A stretch of 9,973 bases of DNA from JALSIF01 sp026981635 [NCBI: bacterium] (GTDB lineage Bacteria; 4484-113; JALSIF01), in the NCBI GenBank assembly GCA_026981635.1, contig JALSIF010000291.1, positions 1-9,973 on the forward strand, read 5' to 3'. Below, piece by piece: positions 1 through 6,446 of this stretch. Numbering within the stretch: position 1 is the first letter of the stretch; every line of letters starts with the position of its first letter. The notes beneath the pieces are model-generated. The model did no database searches and was not told the origin of the DNA. It worked only from the letters and a program-made list of their open reading frames with translations. The position numbers and the translations under genes were made by a program.

Positions 1-1
1 A

Positions 2-1306
2 GGTCTGGTACTGGACGAGGAGGAGATCCGCGATCGGGCTCTGCTGGAAGAGGTTGAGCAGGCCCCCATCGTCAAGCTGGTGGAGACCATCCTAAACGGG
101 GCGGTTGACTACCGCGCCTCCGACATTCACCTGGAGCCCAAGCCCGACCGGATGGATGTGCGCTACCGCATTGACGGCATGCTCCACAAAGTGCTCACCG
201 TACCCAAGAACGCAGTGCGGGCGGTGACTGCACGCCTAAAGATTCTCGCCCACGTGGACACCAGTGAGCGTAGAAAGCCCCAGGACGGACGCATCCGGGC
301 AATCCTCAGGGACAAGGAGTGGGACATCCGCTTCTCCACCCTGCCTACGGTGCACGGGGAGAAGATCGTGATGCGACTGCTTGACCCGGAGAGCTCCAAG
401 GTGGAGATCACCGACCTGGGCTTTGACGAGGAGGAGCTTGAGGTCTATGAGGAGATCATCAGCCACCCCCACGGCATTCTGCTGATCACCGGGCCCACCG
501 GTTCAGGTAAGTCCACCACCCTGATCGCCACCCTCAGAAAGCTGGCCCGGGAAGAGGTCAACGTGACCACCATTGAGGACCCGGTGGAATATCTTTACGA
601 GGGGATCAACCAGGTGCAGGTCAACCCCAAGGTGGGGCTCACCTTCGCCACTGGGCTCCGCTCCATCGTCCGTCAGGACCCCGACATCATCATGGTGGGT
701 GAGATTCGTGACCCAGAGACGGCCGACCTGGCGGTGCAGGCGGCCCTCACCGGACACCTGGTCTTTTCCACCCTGCACACCAACGACGCCCCCGGTGCCA
801 TTCCGCGTCTCAACAACCTGGGGGTGCCCATCTATCTCATTGACGCCTCGGTGCTGGGGGTGATGGCCCAACGGCTAGTGAGAAAGCTCTGTCCCCACTG
901 CAAGCGGGCCAAGGAGCCGGATGAGCTGGAGTGGGAGATCATCCGCAAGACCATCCCCAACCTGGATAAGCCGCCCCTCATCTACGAGGCGGTGGGGTGC
1001 AAGTTCTGCAACCACTTCGGCTACACGGGCCGGACCGGTATCTTTGAGATCTTCCGCATGACCCCCAAGGTGAGGGAGCTCATCAAGAAGAACACCTCCA
1101 TCCACGCCATCAAGCGGGTCGCCCGCGAGGAGGGGATGAAGACCCTGTTTGAGTCGGGGATGAAGAAGGTACTACGGGGCATCACCTCGCTGGAGGAACT
1201 GCTCCGGGTCGCCCGGCCCGACTGGGAGGAGGAGGTCGTGGAGGGCGAGCCGGTCATTGCCAAGCTGGAGGAGGCGGCGCCCAAGCTGGCCGAGGTGGAA
1301 GCCTAG
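2..1306 (+). CDS. pilB: Type IV pilus extension ATPase PilB (GspE family), 5' end missing
   Basis: This is the hexameric cytoplasmic ATPase that drives pilus assembly at the inner membrane. The frame is open to the left edge. The 26 residues before the internal GTG at 80 (GLVLDEEE...APIVKL) match the family's N2 domain, so that GTG is an internal valine and not the start. In the visible 434 residues I see RASDIHLEP (about 39-46), Walker A GPTGSGKST (164-172), an Asp box IEDPVEY, Walker B IIMVGEIRD (229-237), the His box TGHLVFSTLHTND, and a zinc-binding tetracysteine, CPHC (297-300) and CKFC (333-336). All are diagnostic of GspE/PilB. PilT beside it favours pilus over type II secretion. After the usual C-terminus there is an acidic tail of about 30 residues rich in Glu and Ala. 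The missing part is the N-terminal N1 domain. Confidence 0.95.
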   Translation, partial: GLVLDEEEIRDRALLEEVEQAPIVKLVETILNGAVDYRASDIHLEPKPDRMDVRYRIDGMLHKVLTVPKNAVRAVTARLKILAHVDTSERRKPQDGRIRAILRDKEWDIRFSTLPTVHGEKIVMRLLDPESSKVEITDLGFDEEELEVYEEIISHPHGILLITGPTGSGKSTTLIATLRKLAREEVNVTTIEDPVEYLYEGINQVQVNPKVGLTFATGLRSIVRQDPDIIMVGEIRDPETADLAVQAALTGHLVFSTLHTNDAPGAIPRLNNLGVPIYLIDASVLGVMAQRLVRKLCPHCKRAKEPDELEWEIIRKTIPNLDKPPLIYEAVGCKFCNHFGYTGRTGIFEIFRMTPKVRELIKKNTSIHAIKRVAREEGMKTLFESGMKKVLRGITSLEELLRVARPDWEEEVVEGEPVIAKLEEAAPKLAEVEA

Positions 1307-1334
1307 GCGAGAAACGCTCCCCCGCCCCGAGGGG

Positions 1335-1340
1335 TATAAT
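1335..1340 (+). promoter_or_regulatory. Candidate -10 box upstream of pilT
   Basis: A perfect TATAAT preceded by GGGG lies in the 95-base gap between pilB and pilT. I find no convincing TTGACA-like box 15-18 bases upstream (the sequence there is around GAAACGCTC), so this would be a weak or activated promoter. The same GGGTATAA core recurs before pilC (TATAAC, 2555) and before the first prepilin (4005), which adds some weight. Confidence 0.45.
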
Positions 1341-1354
1341 TGTTGCTTAAATAT

Positions 1355-1385
1355 CTGCCCGCAGCCGCCGGCAGGCGGGGGGCAG
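1355..1385 (+). promoter_or_regulatory. Hairpin in the pilT leader, abutting the ribosome binding site
   Basis: CTGCCC (1355-1360) can pair with GGGCAG (1380-1385). Inside it CCGCC (1365-1369) pairs with GGCGG (1374-1378) around a GGCA loop. No U tract follows, so it is not a typical terminator. It directly abuts the Shine-Dalgarno sequence GAGGAGGGTGATC (1385-1397), which suits mRNA stabilisation or translational control of pilT. The function is inferred. Confidence 0.4.
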
Positions 1386-1401
1386 AGGAGGGTGATCGAG
1401 C

Positions 1402-2559
1402 ATGGACTATACGATCCTTGACCTTTTGGTTCAGCTCGTGGAGCACGGGGCCTCGGACCTGCACATCACCGCTGGCGTGCCACCCTCGTTGAGGATTCAC
1501 GGCCACCTGGTCCGGCTGGACTATCCGCCCCTCACCCCGGAGGACACCCGTGCCCTGGCCTACTCCCTGATCCGCGAGGACCAGCGCAAGAAGTTTGAGA
1601 TTGAGCGCGAGCTGGACTTCGGCTACTCCCAGAAGGGAATCGGCCGTTTCCGCTGCAACCTGATGTGGCAGCGCGACTCGGTCGCCCTGGTGATGCGGGC
1701 CATCAACGAGCGTATCCCCACCATGGAGGAACTGCTCATCCCGCCGGTGATGAAGGAGGTGATCATGCTGCCGCGCGGGCTGGTGCTGGTCACCGGACCC
1801 ACCGGCTCGGGTAAGTCCACCTCACTTGCGGCGATGATCAACGTGATCAACGAGACCAAGGACCTGCACATCGTCACCCTGGAAGACCCCATTGAGTATG
1901 TCCACCAGCACAAGAAGTGCAACGTCAACCAGCGCGAGGTGGGGCGCGACACGCTGAGCTTTGCCGAGGCCCTGAAGCGGGTGCTGAGGGCCGACCCGGA
2001 TGTGATCCTGGTGGGTGAGATGCGCGATCTTGAGACCATCTCCACCGCCATCACCGCGGCAGAGACCGGTCACCTGGTCTTTGCCACCCTGCACACCAAC
2101 AACGCCCCGCTTACCATTGACCGGATCATTGACGTCTTCCCCCAGGGCCAGCAGGACCAGATCCGAGCCCAGCTGGCCAACTCCCTGCAGTGTATCATGA
2201 GCCAGCAGCTGCTTCCCCTTGCCGACGGCGGCGGTCGGGTGGCCGCCTTTGAGGTGATGCTTAATATCCCCGCCATCCGCAACCTGATCCGCGAGCGCAA
2301 GGAGTTTCAGATTCACTCCACCATGATGACCCATACCCACCTGGGCATGATGACCATGGACCAGTGTCTGAGGGACCGCTACCTGGACGGGCTCATCACC
2401 CTGGAGGTGGCCATGGCCCACGCCAATAACGTGGGCAACCTGCAGCGGCTGATTGCGGCGGCCACCGCCGGCGAGGGGATGGAGGAGCGGCGCCGTCCGC
2501 GCAAGGGTGGTCCCGGCGAGGGGGGAGGCTTCCTTGAAGGCTCCTCCATCGGGGTATAA
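1402..2559 (+). CDS. pilT: Type IV pilus retraction ATPase PilT
   Basis: PilT is the hexameric ATPase that depolymerises pili and so powers twitching motility, DNA uptake and surface sensing. The protein has 385 residues. It shows GASDLHITAG near the N-terminus (16-25), Walker A GPTGSGKST (132-140), Asp box LEDPIEY (160-166), Walker B VILVGEMRD (201-209), His box TGHLVFATLHTNNA (222-235), and an intact AIRNLIRE motif (291-298), which is the PilT-specific retraction element. It lacks the zinc tetracysteine of PilB. The last 25 residues are a Gly/Arg/Glu-rich tail beyond the usual end of the family. The ATG at 1402 follows a strong Shine-Dalgarno sequence (GGAGG at 1387-1391, 10 bases away). 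It follows pilB by 95 bases with its own candidate -10 box. Confidence 0.97.
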   Translation: MDYTILDLLVQLVEHGASDLHITAGVPPSLRIHGHLVRLDYPPLTPEDTRALAYSLIREDQRKKFEIERELDFGYSQKGIGRFRCNLMWQRDSVALVMRAINERIPTMEELLIPPVMKEVIMLPRGLVLVTGPTGSGKSTSLAAMINVINETKDLHIVTLEDPIEYVHQHKKCNVNQREVGRDTLSFAEALKRVLRADPDVILVGEMRDLETISTAITAAETGHLVFATLHTNNAPLTIDRIIDVFPQGQQDQIRAQLANSLQCIMSQQLLPLADGGGRVAAFEVMLNIPAIRNLIRERKEFQIHSTMMTHTHLGMMTMDQCLRDRYLDGLITLEVAMAHANNVGNLQRLIAAATAGEGMEERRRPRKGGPGEGGGFLEGSSIGV

Positions 2560-2560
2560 C
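2534..2560 (+). promoter_or_regulatory. Weak candidate promoter at the 3' end of pilT, facing pilC
   Basis: TTGAAG (2534-2539), a 15-base spacer and TATAAC (2555-2560, within GGGGTATAAC) overlap the last codons of pilT. The short spacer and the coding overlap make it uncertain. I list it because the GGGTATAA core repeats at two other gene starts in this locus. Confidence 0.25.
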
Positions 2561-2585
2561 TAGGAGGCGGCAGTGACGCAAAAAC

Positions 2586-2603
2586 GGGGAGGCTAGCCTC
2601 CCC
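2586..2603 (+). repeat. Perfect 18-base palindrome between pilT and pilC
   Basis: GGGGAGGCTAGCCTCCCC is a perfect palindrome in the 61-base pilT-pilC gap. It can form a 7-bp G/C stem with a CTAG loop in the transcript, or serve as a dimeric protein site in DNA. On the - strand it is followed by GTTTTT, which resembles a terminator in that direction. On the + strand no T run follows, so termination before pilC is not expected. The pilC ribosome binding site (AAGGGGTGA) starts two bases after it. Confidence 0.6.
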
Positions 2604-2620
2604 CAAGGGGTGAAGCGAGC

Positions 2621-3868
2621 ATGAAAACCTTCATCTATACAGCCAGGGACCCGCAGGGCAAGCTCATCCGCCAGACGGTGCAGGCTGACAACCCCAACAC
2701 GGTGGTTGAGGCCCTGCGCAAGGAGGGCTTCTTCGTCGTCTCCATCCGCGAGCGGCGCCGGCCGTTTAACCCCTTCATCCTCTGGGAGCGCCTGTGGCGC
2801 ATCGGGCTTAAGCAGCTAACCATCTTCAGCCGGCAGTTTTCTCTGCTGCTCAACGCCGGCCTCACCCTGTCGGAGGCGCTGGACACCATTGAGGAGCAGA
2901 CCCCGAGTGGCCACTTCCAGGAGATCATCCACCAGGTAAAGATTGACATCCAGGAGGGGATGACCCTCACCCAGGCCATGAAGCGCCACCGCAAGGCCTT
3001 TTCCGACTTCTTCGTCTCCATGGTCCACGCCGGTGAGATTGGTGGTGCGCTGGACATCATCCTGGAGCGGGTGGCGGTCTTCTACGAGAAGGAGCTTGAG
3101 CTCCGGCGCAAGGTGATCAGCGCCCTGGTCTATCCGGCGGTGGTGGTCTCCTTCGCCTTCATCATCACCATGTTCATGCTGGTCTACATCGTGCCCCAGT
3201 TTGCCGCCTTCTATGAGGAGTTCTCCGAGGGAGAGGCCAGGCTGCCTGAGCTTACCCAGCGGCTGCTTGACCTTTCAACCTGGATGCTCACCCCCTTCAT
3301 GAACATCCCCTGGCTGCCCAACTGGCTGGCGGTGATCATCGGGATGGTCCTCTTCCTGATCATCTTCTGGAAGTTCAGGAACTCCCACTGGGGCCACATC
3401 ATCTTTGACCCCATCGTGCTCCGCATCCCCATCTTTGGTCCCCTCAACCGGAAGGTGGCAATCACCCGCTTCACCCGCACCTTCGGCACCCTGAACCAGT
3501 CGGGCGTGCCCATTCTTGAGGCGCTGGAGGTGGCCAAGCAGACGGCCAACAACTATGTGATTCGGCGGGCCATTGACTACACGGCCGACCGCATCCGGGA
3601 GGGGGAGACCATCCACGGTCCCATGAAGCGCACCCGCGTCTTCCCGCCCATCGTCACCAACCTGATTTCGGTGGGCGAGGAGGCGGGGAACCTGGAGGAG
3701 ATCCTGTTTAAGCTCTCCGACTACTACGACGCGGAGATTGATGCCACGGTGAGGGCGCTGGCCAGTATCATTGAGCCCATCCTCATCGTCATCATCGGAG
3801 GCGTGGTGGGAACCATCGTAATCGCCCTCTACCTTCCCATCTTCAACCTGGTTAACGTAATACGCTAG
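2621..3868 (+). CDS. pilC: Type IV pilus inner-membrane platform protein PilC (GspF family)
   Basis: PilC is the polytopic platform that couples PilB and PilT to pilin subunits in the inner membrane. At 415 residues it has the family's normal length. It carries two T2SSF domains, at about 66-191 and 278-403, each with the typical helical pattern. The paired motifs GEIGGALDIIL (138-148) and GEEAGNLEEIL (352-362) mark the two halves. Hydrophobic segments lie at about 167-191, 235-250 and 383-408. The N-terminal portion (FIYTARDPQGKLIRQTVQAD) is typical of PilC. The ATG at 2621 has the ribosome binding site AAGGGGTGA about 7 bases upstream. No terminator is visible after the stop codon. Confidence 0.96.
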   Translation: MKTFIYTARDPQGKLIRQTVQADNPNTVVEALRKEGFFVVSIRERRRPFNPFILWERLWRIGLKQLTIFSRQFSLLLNAGLTLSEALDTIEEQTPSGHFQEIIHQVKIDIQEGMTLTQAMKRHRKAFSDFFVSMVHAGEIGGALDIILERVAVFYEKELELRRKVISALVYPAVVVSFAFIITMFMLVYIVPQFAAFYEEFSEGEARLPELTQRLLDLSTWMLTPFMNIPWLPNWLAVIIGMVLFLIIFWKFRNSHWGHIIFDPIVLRIPIFGPLNRKVAITRFTRTFGTLNQSGVPILEALEVAKQTANNYVIRRAIDYTADRIREGETIHGPMKRTRVFPPIVTNLISVGEEAGNLEEILFKLSDYYDAEIDATVRALASIIEPILIVIIGGVVGTIVIALYLPIFNLVNVIR

Positions 3869-3982
3869 ACAAGTTTCCGGGGCCCAAACTACCACTTCCC
3901 ATCTTGAATCCTCTCAACTGCTCCCACTCGCCCAGCGCTTGAAACCCTCTGAAAACTCCGCCAGGAAGAGGCTCCTTAGGTA

Positions 3983-4010
3983 TTGAATATTTTTCGAATG
4001 TGGGTATAAT
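3983..4010 (+). promoter_or_regulatory. Sigma70-type promoter for the first prepilin gene
   Basis: TTGAAT (3983-3988), a 16-base spacer and a perfect TATAAT (4005-4010) give a good housekeeping promoter in an AT-rich patch within GC-rich DNA. Transcription would start near 4017 and leave a leader of about 110 bases. The rest of the pilC-prepilin gap upstream of it (3869-3982) shows only a short AGTTT/AAACT inverted repeat at 3872-3890 and nothing else I can support. A strong dedicated promoter fits the high demand for a major pilin. Confidence 0.7.
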
Positions 4011-4030
4011 GGCGGCGGGATGAGAGCAGG

Positions 4031-4053
4031 AGCCGCGTCCGCAGCTAGCGGCT
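4031..4053 (+). promoter_or_regulatory. Leader hairpin with two alternative stems upstream of the first prepilin
   Basis: In the long 5' leader, AGCCGC (4031-4036) is complementary to GCGGCT (4048-4053). CCGC at 4039-4042 competes for GCGG at 4048-4051 with an AGCTA loop. The two pairings exclude each other. I recognise no known riboswitch consensus; in particular the conserved cores of the cyclic-di-GMP riboswitches are absent. It may simply stabilise the pilin mRNA. Confidence 0.3.
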
Positions 4054-4129
4054 AAAGGGGGTGAGAAGCAGGCTCTGCCGTGGCTCTGTGATCGTCCCGA
4101 CAAATCCAAAAAAGAGGGGTGACACGACT

Positions 4130-5299
4130 ATGAGGCGAGGATTTACGCTCATTGAGCTGCTCGTCGTCATCGTGATCATCGGTATCCTCGCGGCCATCGC
4201 CCTTCCCAACTACATCAAGGTGAAGGACAAGGCCAAGGAGGCCGAGGTCAAGGCCAACATGCACAACATCCAGCTCACCGTTGAGCGGTTCGGGGTGGAC
4301 AACGACGGAACCTACCCGCAGTACCTGATCGGTGGTGACTCGAGGCTGGCCGACATCTCCCAGAACGCCGTTGGGCAGGAGAGCATCGGCATCTTCACTA
4401 ACATTCGGCCGGCCCAGAACACCATCGCCTACTCCGACGCTCTGCTGAGGGGTGGGTACACCTCCAGCTACCCGAAGAACCCCTTCGCCAAGAACGGTAC
4501 TGCCATCTACCAGTACCAGGTTGACGCCAACGACCGCCTGCGCATCAACGCCGAGGGAAGTGTCGGCACGCCGGAGACCAACGGCAACCCGCTGGGCCTC
4601 CGCTTCGGTGCGGACGGCACCATCATGGGTCAGGTGCTGGCTGACTTCCGCTTCCCCTTCTTCAAGTTCCGCGACCCCGCCACCGGCAACGTGAGCGCGG
4701 TCAGAAGCTACGCCTGGATCGGGTTTGAGATGTACGACCTGTGGCTGGGCAACCAGCCGCGCGTGGTCTACCTGCCGGGTGAGTTCTTCTACAAGAGCGC
4801 TGGACCCATCCTGGCTACCCGTACCCGGGTGCAGCAGAGCGAGCGGCAGCCCATCCAGCCGGTGGAGATTGACCAGTACATCATGGGCGGCTACGGCTCG
4901 GTGCGCACCAAGGGCTTTGAGATCCTGGGCCGTGAGTTCCCCATCATCGTGCGGACTCAGCTGTTTACCCAGAACAACTCTGAGGGCAGCGGCCTGTTTG
5001 CTCTGAGCGACACGCCCACCGAGACCATTGAGAAGCCGGTCAAGGGGCCCAACGCTCCGGGTGCCGGTCCTGGCGGTGGCGGCATCGGTGGTCCCGGCTC
5101 CGCACTGGGCCCGGGCGAGGCCGCCCTGTGGCACTGGACCCGTTCGCTGGACAGCGACGACCGGCTCGGTTCGCCCTACCGTCCGCGTGGTCCGGGTGAG
5201 GTTGACCTGCTGGCCTACGGCAACCCCGACCTGGGTCTGCGTGACGGCATCGTCATCGCGCTCAACGCTGGTGAGGACGTCAAGATCCGCAACCAGTAG
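4130..5299 (+). CDS. Large type IV prepilin (major-pilin candidate), 389 aa
   Basis: The protein starts with a textbook class III signal, MRRG^FTLIELLVVIVIIGILAAIALP. The prepilin peptidase would cut after Gly4, and Glu5 of the mature protein is present. The helix continues through KDKAKEAEVKANMHNIQL, and the C-terminal body is a long globular region. I chose ATG 4130 because it gives the short basic leader and has GAGGGGTGA upstream. A GTG at 4061 would add 23 residues and destroy a normal leader. At 389 residues it is more than twice the size of usual pilins (about 130-170). Residues 306-330 form a Gly/Pro-rich linker (GPNAPGAGPGGGGIGG...) before a C-terminal segment. There are no cysteines, hence no pilin disulfide loop. 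The dedicated promoter upstream and terminator downstream suggest an abundant product. Whether it is the major pilin or a minor pseudopilin is inferred. Confidence 0.93.
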   Translation: MRRGFTLIELLVVIVIIGILAAIALPNYIKVKDKAKEAEVKANMHNIQLTVERFGVDNDGTYPQYLIGGDSRLADISQNAVGQESIGIFTNIRPAQNTIAYSDALLRGGYTSSYPKNPFAKNGTAIYQYQVDANDRLRINAEGSVGTPETNGNPLGLRFGADGTIMGQVLADFRFPFFKFRDPATGNVSAVRSYAWIGFEMYDLWLGNQPRVVYLPGEFFYKSAGPILATRTRVQQSERQPIQPVEIDQYIMGGYGSVRTKGFEILGREFPIIVRTQLFTQNNSEGSGLFALSDTPTETIEKPVKGPNAPGAGPGGGGIGGPGSALGPGEAALWHWTRSLDSDDRLGSPYRPRGPGEVDLLAYGNPDLGLRDGIVIALNAGEDVKIRNQ

Positions 5300-5324
5300 G
5301 AGCCGAGCAGACGACGAGCACCAC

Positions 5325-5357
5325 GGGGGGCTCCCCTGCGGGGGAGCCCCCTCTCTT
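5325..5357 (+). terminator. Intrinsic terminator after the first prepilin
   Basis: GGGGGCTCCCC (5326-5336) pairs perfectly over 11 bp with GGGGAGCCCCC (5341-5351) around a TGCG loop, with one further G-T pair. It is followed by TCTCTTT, a short imperfect T tract. It sits 26 bases after the prepilin stop. The very stable stem makes at least partial termination likely, which would lower expression of the second prepilin. Confidence 0.8.
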
Positions 5358-5415
5358 TCACCTGGGAGGCTACCCTCACTCCCCATGGGCTAGGCTAGAC
5401 TGGTGGGAGGATGCC

Positions 5416-5422
5416 AGAGGGA
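5416..5422 (+). promoter_or_regulatory. Ribosome binding site that decides the second prepilin start
   Basis: AGAGGGA lies 3-5 bases before ATG 5426. The earlier ATG at 5411 touches GGGAGG (5405-5410) with no spacer, which is too close for normal initiation. This favours 5426, or 5429 immediately after it. Confidence 0.4.
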
Positions 5423-5425
5423 CTA

Positions 5426-6394
5426 ATGATGGGCAGAGCAGGTTTCTCCAGGCTTGAGCTCGCGGTGGCGGCGTCTCTGATTCTCCTTCTTGGTGGAGTT
5501 GCCCTGCCTACGGTAAGCGCTACCGACCGCTATGCCCAGAAGCAGGAACTGATCACCAAGGGGGCCGAGATCCAGGACGCCATTGAGCGCTATTATCTGG
5601 ACCACAAGCCGGGATTTCCAACCTATCTCATCGGGGGGGAGGCGGCGGTGGATGAGAGGGGAAATCCCCGCCCGGAGACGGCCTCCGACCCGCTGATCAG
5701 GGGGGGCTACCTGGTGCGCTACCCCAAAAACCCCTTCCTGAATCAGGGGAAGGGCTTTCTCTACTGCCAGAAGCTTAAGGACGACCCGCTTAGGGAGGGG
5801 GATGTTGGAAGCGAGGGGAGCTATCCCCGCGGGCTCAGGTTTGGCAGGAGCGGCATGCTGATGGGCCAGGTGCTGGCCGAGCACCGCTACCCAAGCTTTC
5901 TGGTTGAGATAGACGGGGAGAGCAAAAAGCTAAGCTCCTTTGCCAAGTTCAGCTATGAGCAGTTTGACACCTGGGAGGGAGAGCGGGGGCGTAACCGGGA
6001 GGGGTTTTATGTGGGCAGCTTTGCCTACAAGTCGGGGGGGCCGGCGGCAAAGATCGTCTCTCGCCTCAGGCAAAACCCGCGGGTGCCCCTGGGGCCCATC
6101 CAGCCCGAGCACTATATCCTACTGATCTTTGGCTACCTTGATGACGAGGGTTCAGACCTGCTGGGTCGTGAGCCAACCATCGGTGAGGGGGGACCGCCAA
6201 GCTGGACCCGGGGCTCCATGACCAAGCCGGAGGGATCGCCCTTCCTGAAATGGGATGAACTGGGTGACTTCTTTGGTTGGCCCAACCCCAACGGCATCTC
6301 TGACGGGGTTATCTGGATGGCCTACGGGATGGATGAGGAGCGCAACCGCCGTTGGCGGGAGAAGATGAGGGAAAAGCTGTGGGAGGATTATTAG
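5426..6394 (+). CDS. Divergent large prepilin-like protein, paralogue of the preceding gene
   Basis: The N-terminus MMGRAG^FSRLELAVAASLILLLGGVALP keeps the essentials of a class III signal: Gly at -1, Phe at +1, Glu at +5 and a hydrophobic helix. It departs from the FTLIELLVVI consensus. The body (322 residues from 5426) shares ordered motifs with the preceding prepilin: YPxYLIGG, RGGY..xYPKNPF, GLRFGxxGxxMGQVLA, a YKSxGP block, LLGRE/ILGRE and a C-terminal DGVI/DGIV. It lacks the Gly-rich linker and ends in a charged helix (NRRWREKMREKLWEDY). It has a single cysteine (114). A start at 5411 would add MPEGL; I prefer 5426 on ribosome-binding-site spacing. It may be a minor pilin, a pilus-tip subunit or a specialised second pilin. 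It probably depends on read-through of the terminator or on a weak promoter around 5391-5401. Confidence 0.85.
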   Translation: MMGRAGFSRLELAVAASLILLLGGVALPTVSATDRYAQKQELITKGAEIQDAIERYYLDHKPGFPTYLIGGEAAVDERGNPRPETASDPLIRGGYLVRYPKNPFLNQGKGFLYCQKLKDDPLREGDVGSEGSYPRGLRFGRSGMLMGQVLAEHRYPSFLVEIDGESKKLSSFAKFSYEQFDTWEGERGRNREGFYVGSFAYKSGGPAAKIVSRLRQNPRVPLGPIQPEHYILLIFGYLDDEGSDLLGREPTIGEGGPPSWTRGSMTKPEGSPFLKWDELGDFFGWPNPNGISDGVIWMAYGMDEERNRRWREKMREKLWEDY

Positions 6395-6404
6395 AACTCA
6401 GGGG

Positions 6405-6421
6405 TGAACAAAGTCTGTTCA
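6405..6421 (+). promoter_or_regulatory. Inverted repeat TGAACA-N5-TGTTCA upstream of phnC (candidate operator)
   Basis: Two perfect 6-base arms separated by AAGTC lie in the 52-base gap before phnC, around the place of the -35 box of the proposed promoter. It is followed by a 10-base palindrome AGCCTAGGCT (6421-6430). No T run follows, so it is not a clear terminator for the prepilin. A dimeric regulator site is plausible, and I cannot name the regulator. Confidence 0.35.
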
Positions 6422-6434
6422 GCCTAGGCTTGCT

Positions 6435-6440
6435 TAAAAT
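6435..6440 (+). promoter_or_regulatory. -10-like box giving a probable leaderless phnC mRNA
   Basis: TAAAAT ends 6 bases before the GTG start of phnC, which would place the transcription start at or very near the G of GTG. There is no Shine-Dalgarno sequence before the GTG and no good -35 box. Both fit a leaderless gene, as is common in Deinococcus-Thermus and Actinobacteria. Confidence 0.4.
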
Positions 6441-6446
6441 CCCAGC

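Noticed and set aside
80-82. GTG 80 as the pilB start
   Set aside because: The open frame upstream encodes sequence typical of the family N2 domain, so the gene is cut by the window edge.
4061-4129. N-terminal extension of the first prepilin from GTG 4061
   Set aside because: It would place 23 extra residues before the short basic prepilin leader, and its AAAGGGG lies directly against the GTG. ATG 4130 has a well-spaced ribosome binding site and gives the normal MRRG leader.
4052-5386. A 444-codon open frame on the - strand opposite the first prepilin
   Set aside because: It mirrors a well-supported prepilin gene, has no recognisable domain and a biased composition (Val, Gly, Asp, Leu), as expected for the antisense of a GC-rich gene.
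5391-5401. Promoter for the second prepilin from TAGGCT/TAGACT
   Set aside because: No -35 box is found at a suitable distance and the boxes match poorly. It is too weak to annotate.
6405-6421. Pho box upstream of phnC
   Set aside because: The arms are inverted, not direct repeats, and match neither the CTGTCAT-type nor the TTAACA-type repeats of known Pho boxes.
6405-6430. Terminator after the second prepilin
   Set aside because: The stem is only 6 bp with a mismatch beyond it, and no T tract follows. It fits an operator better.
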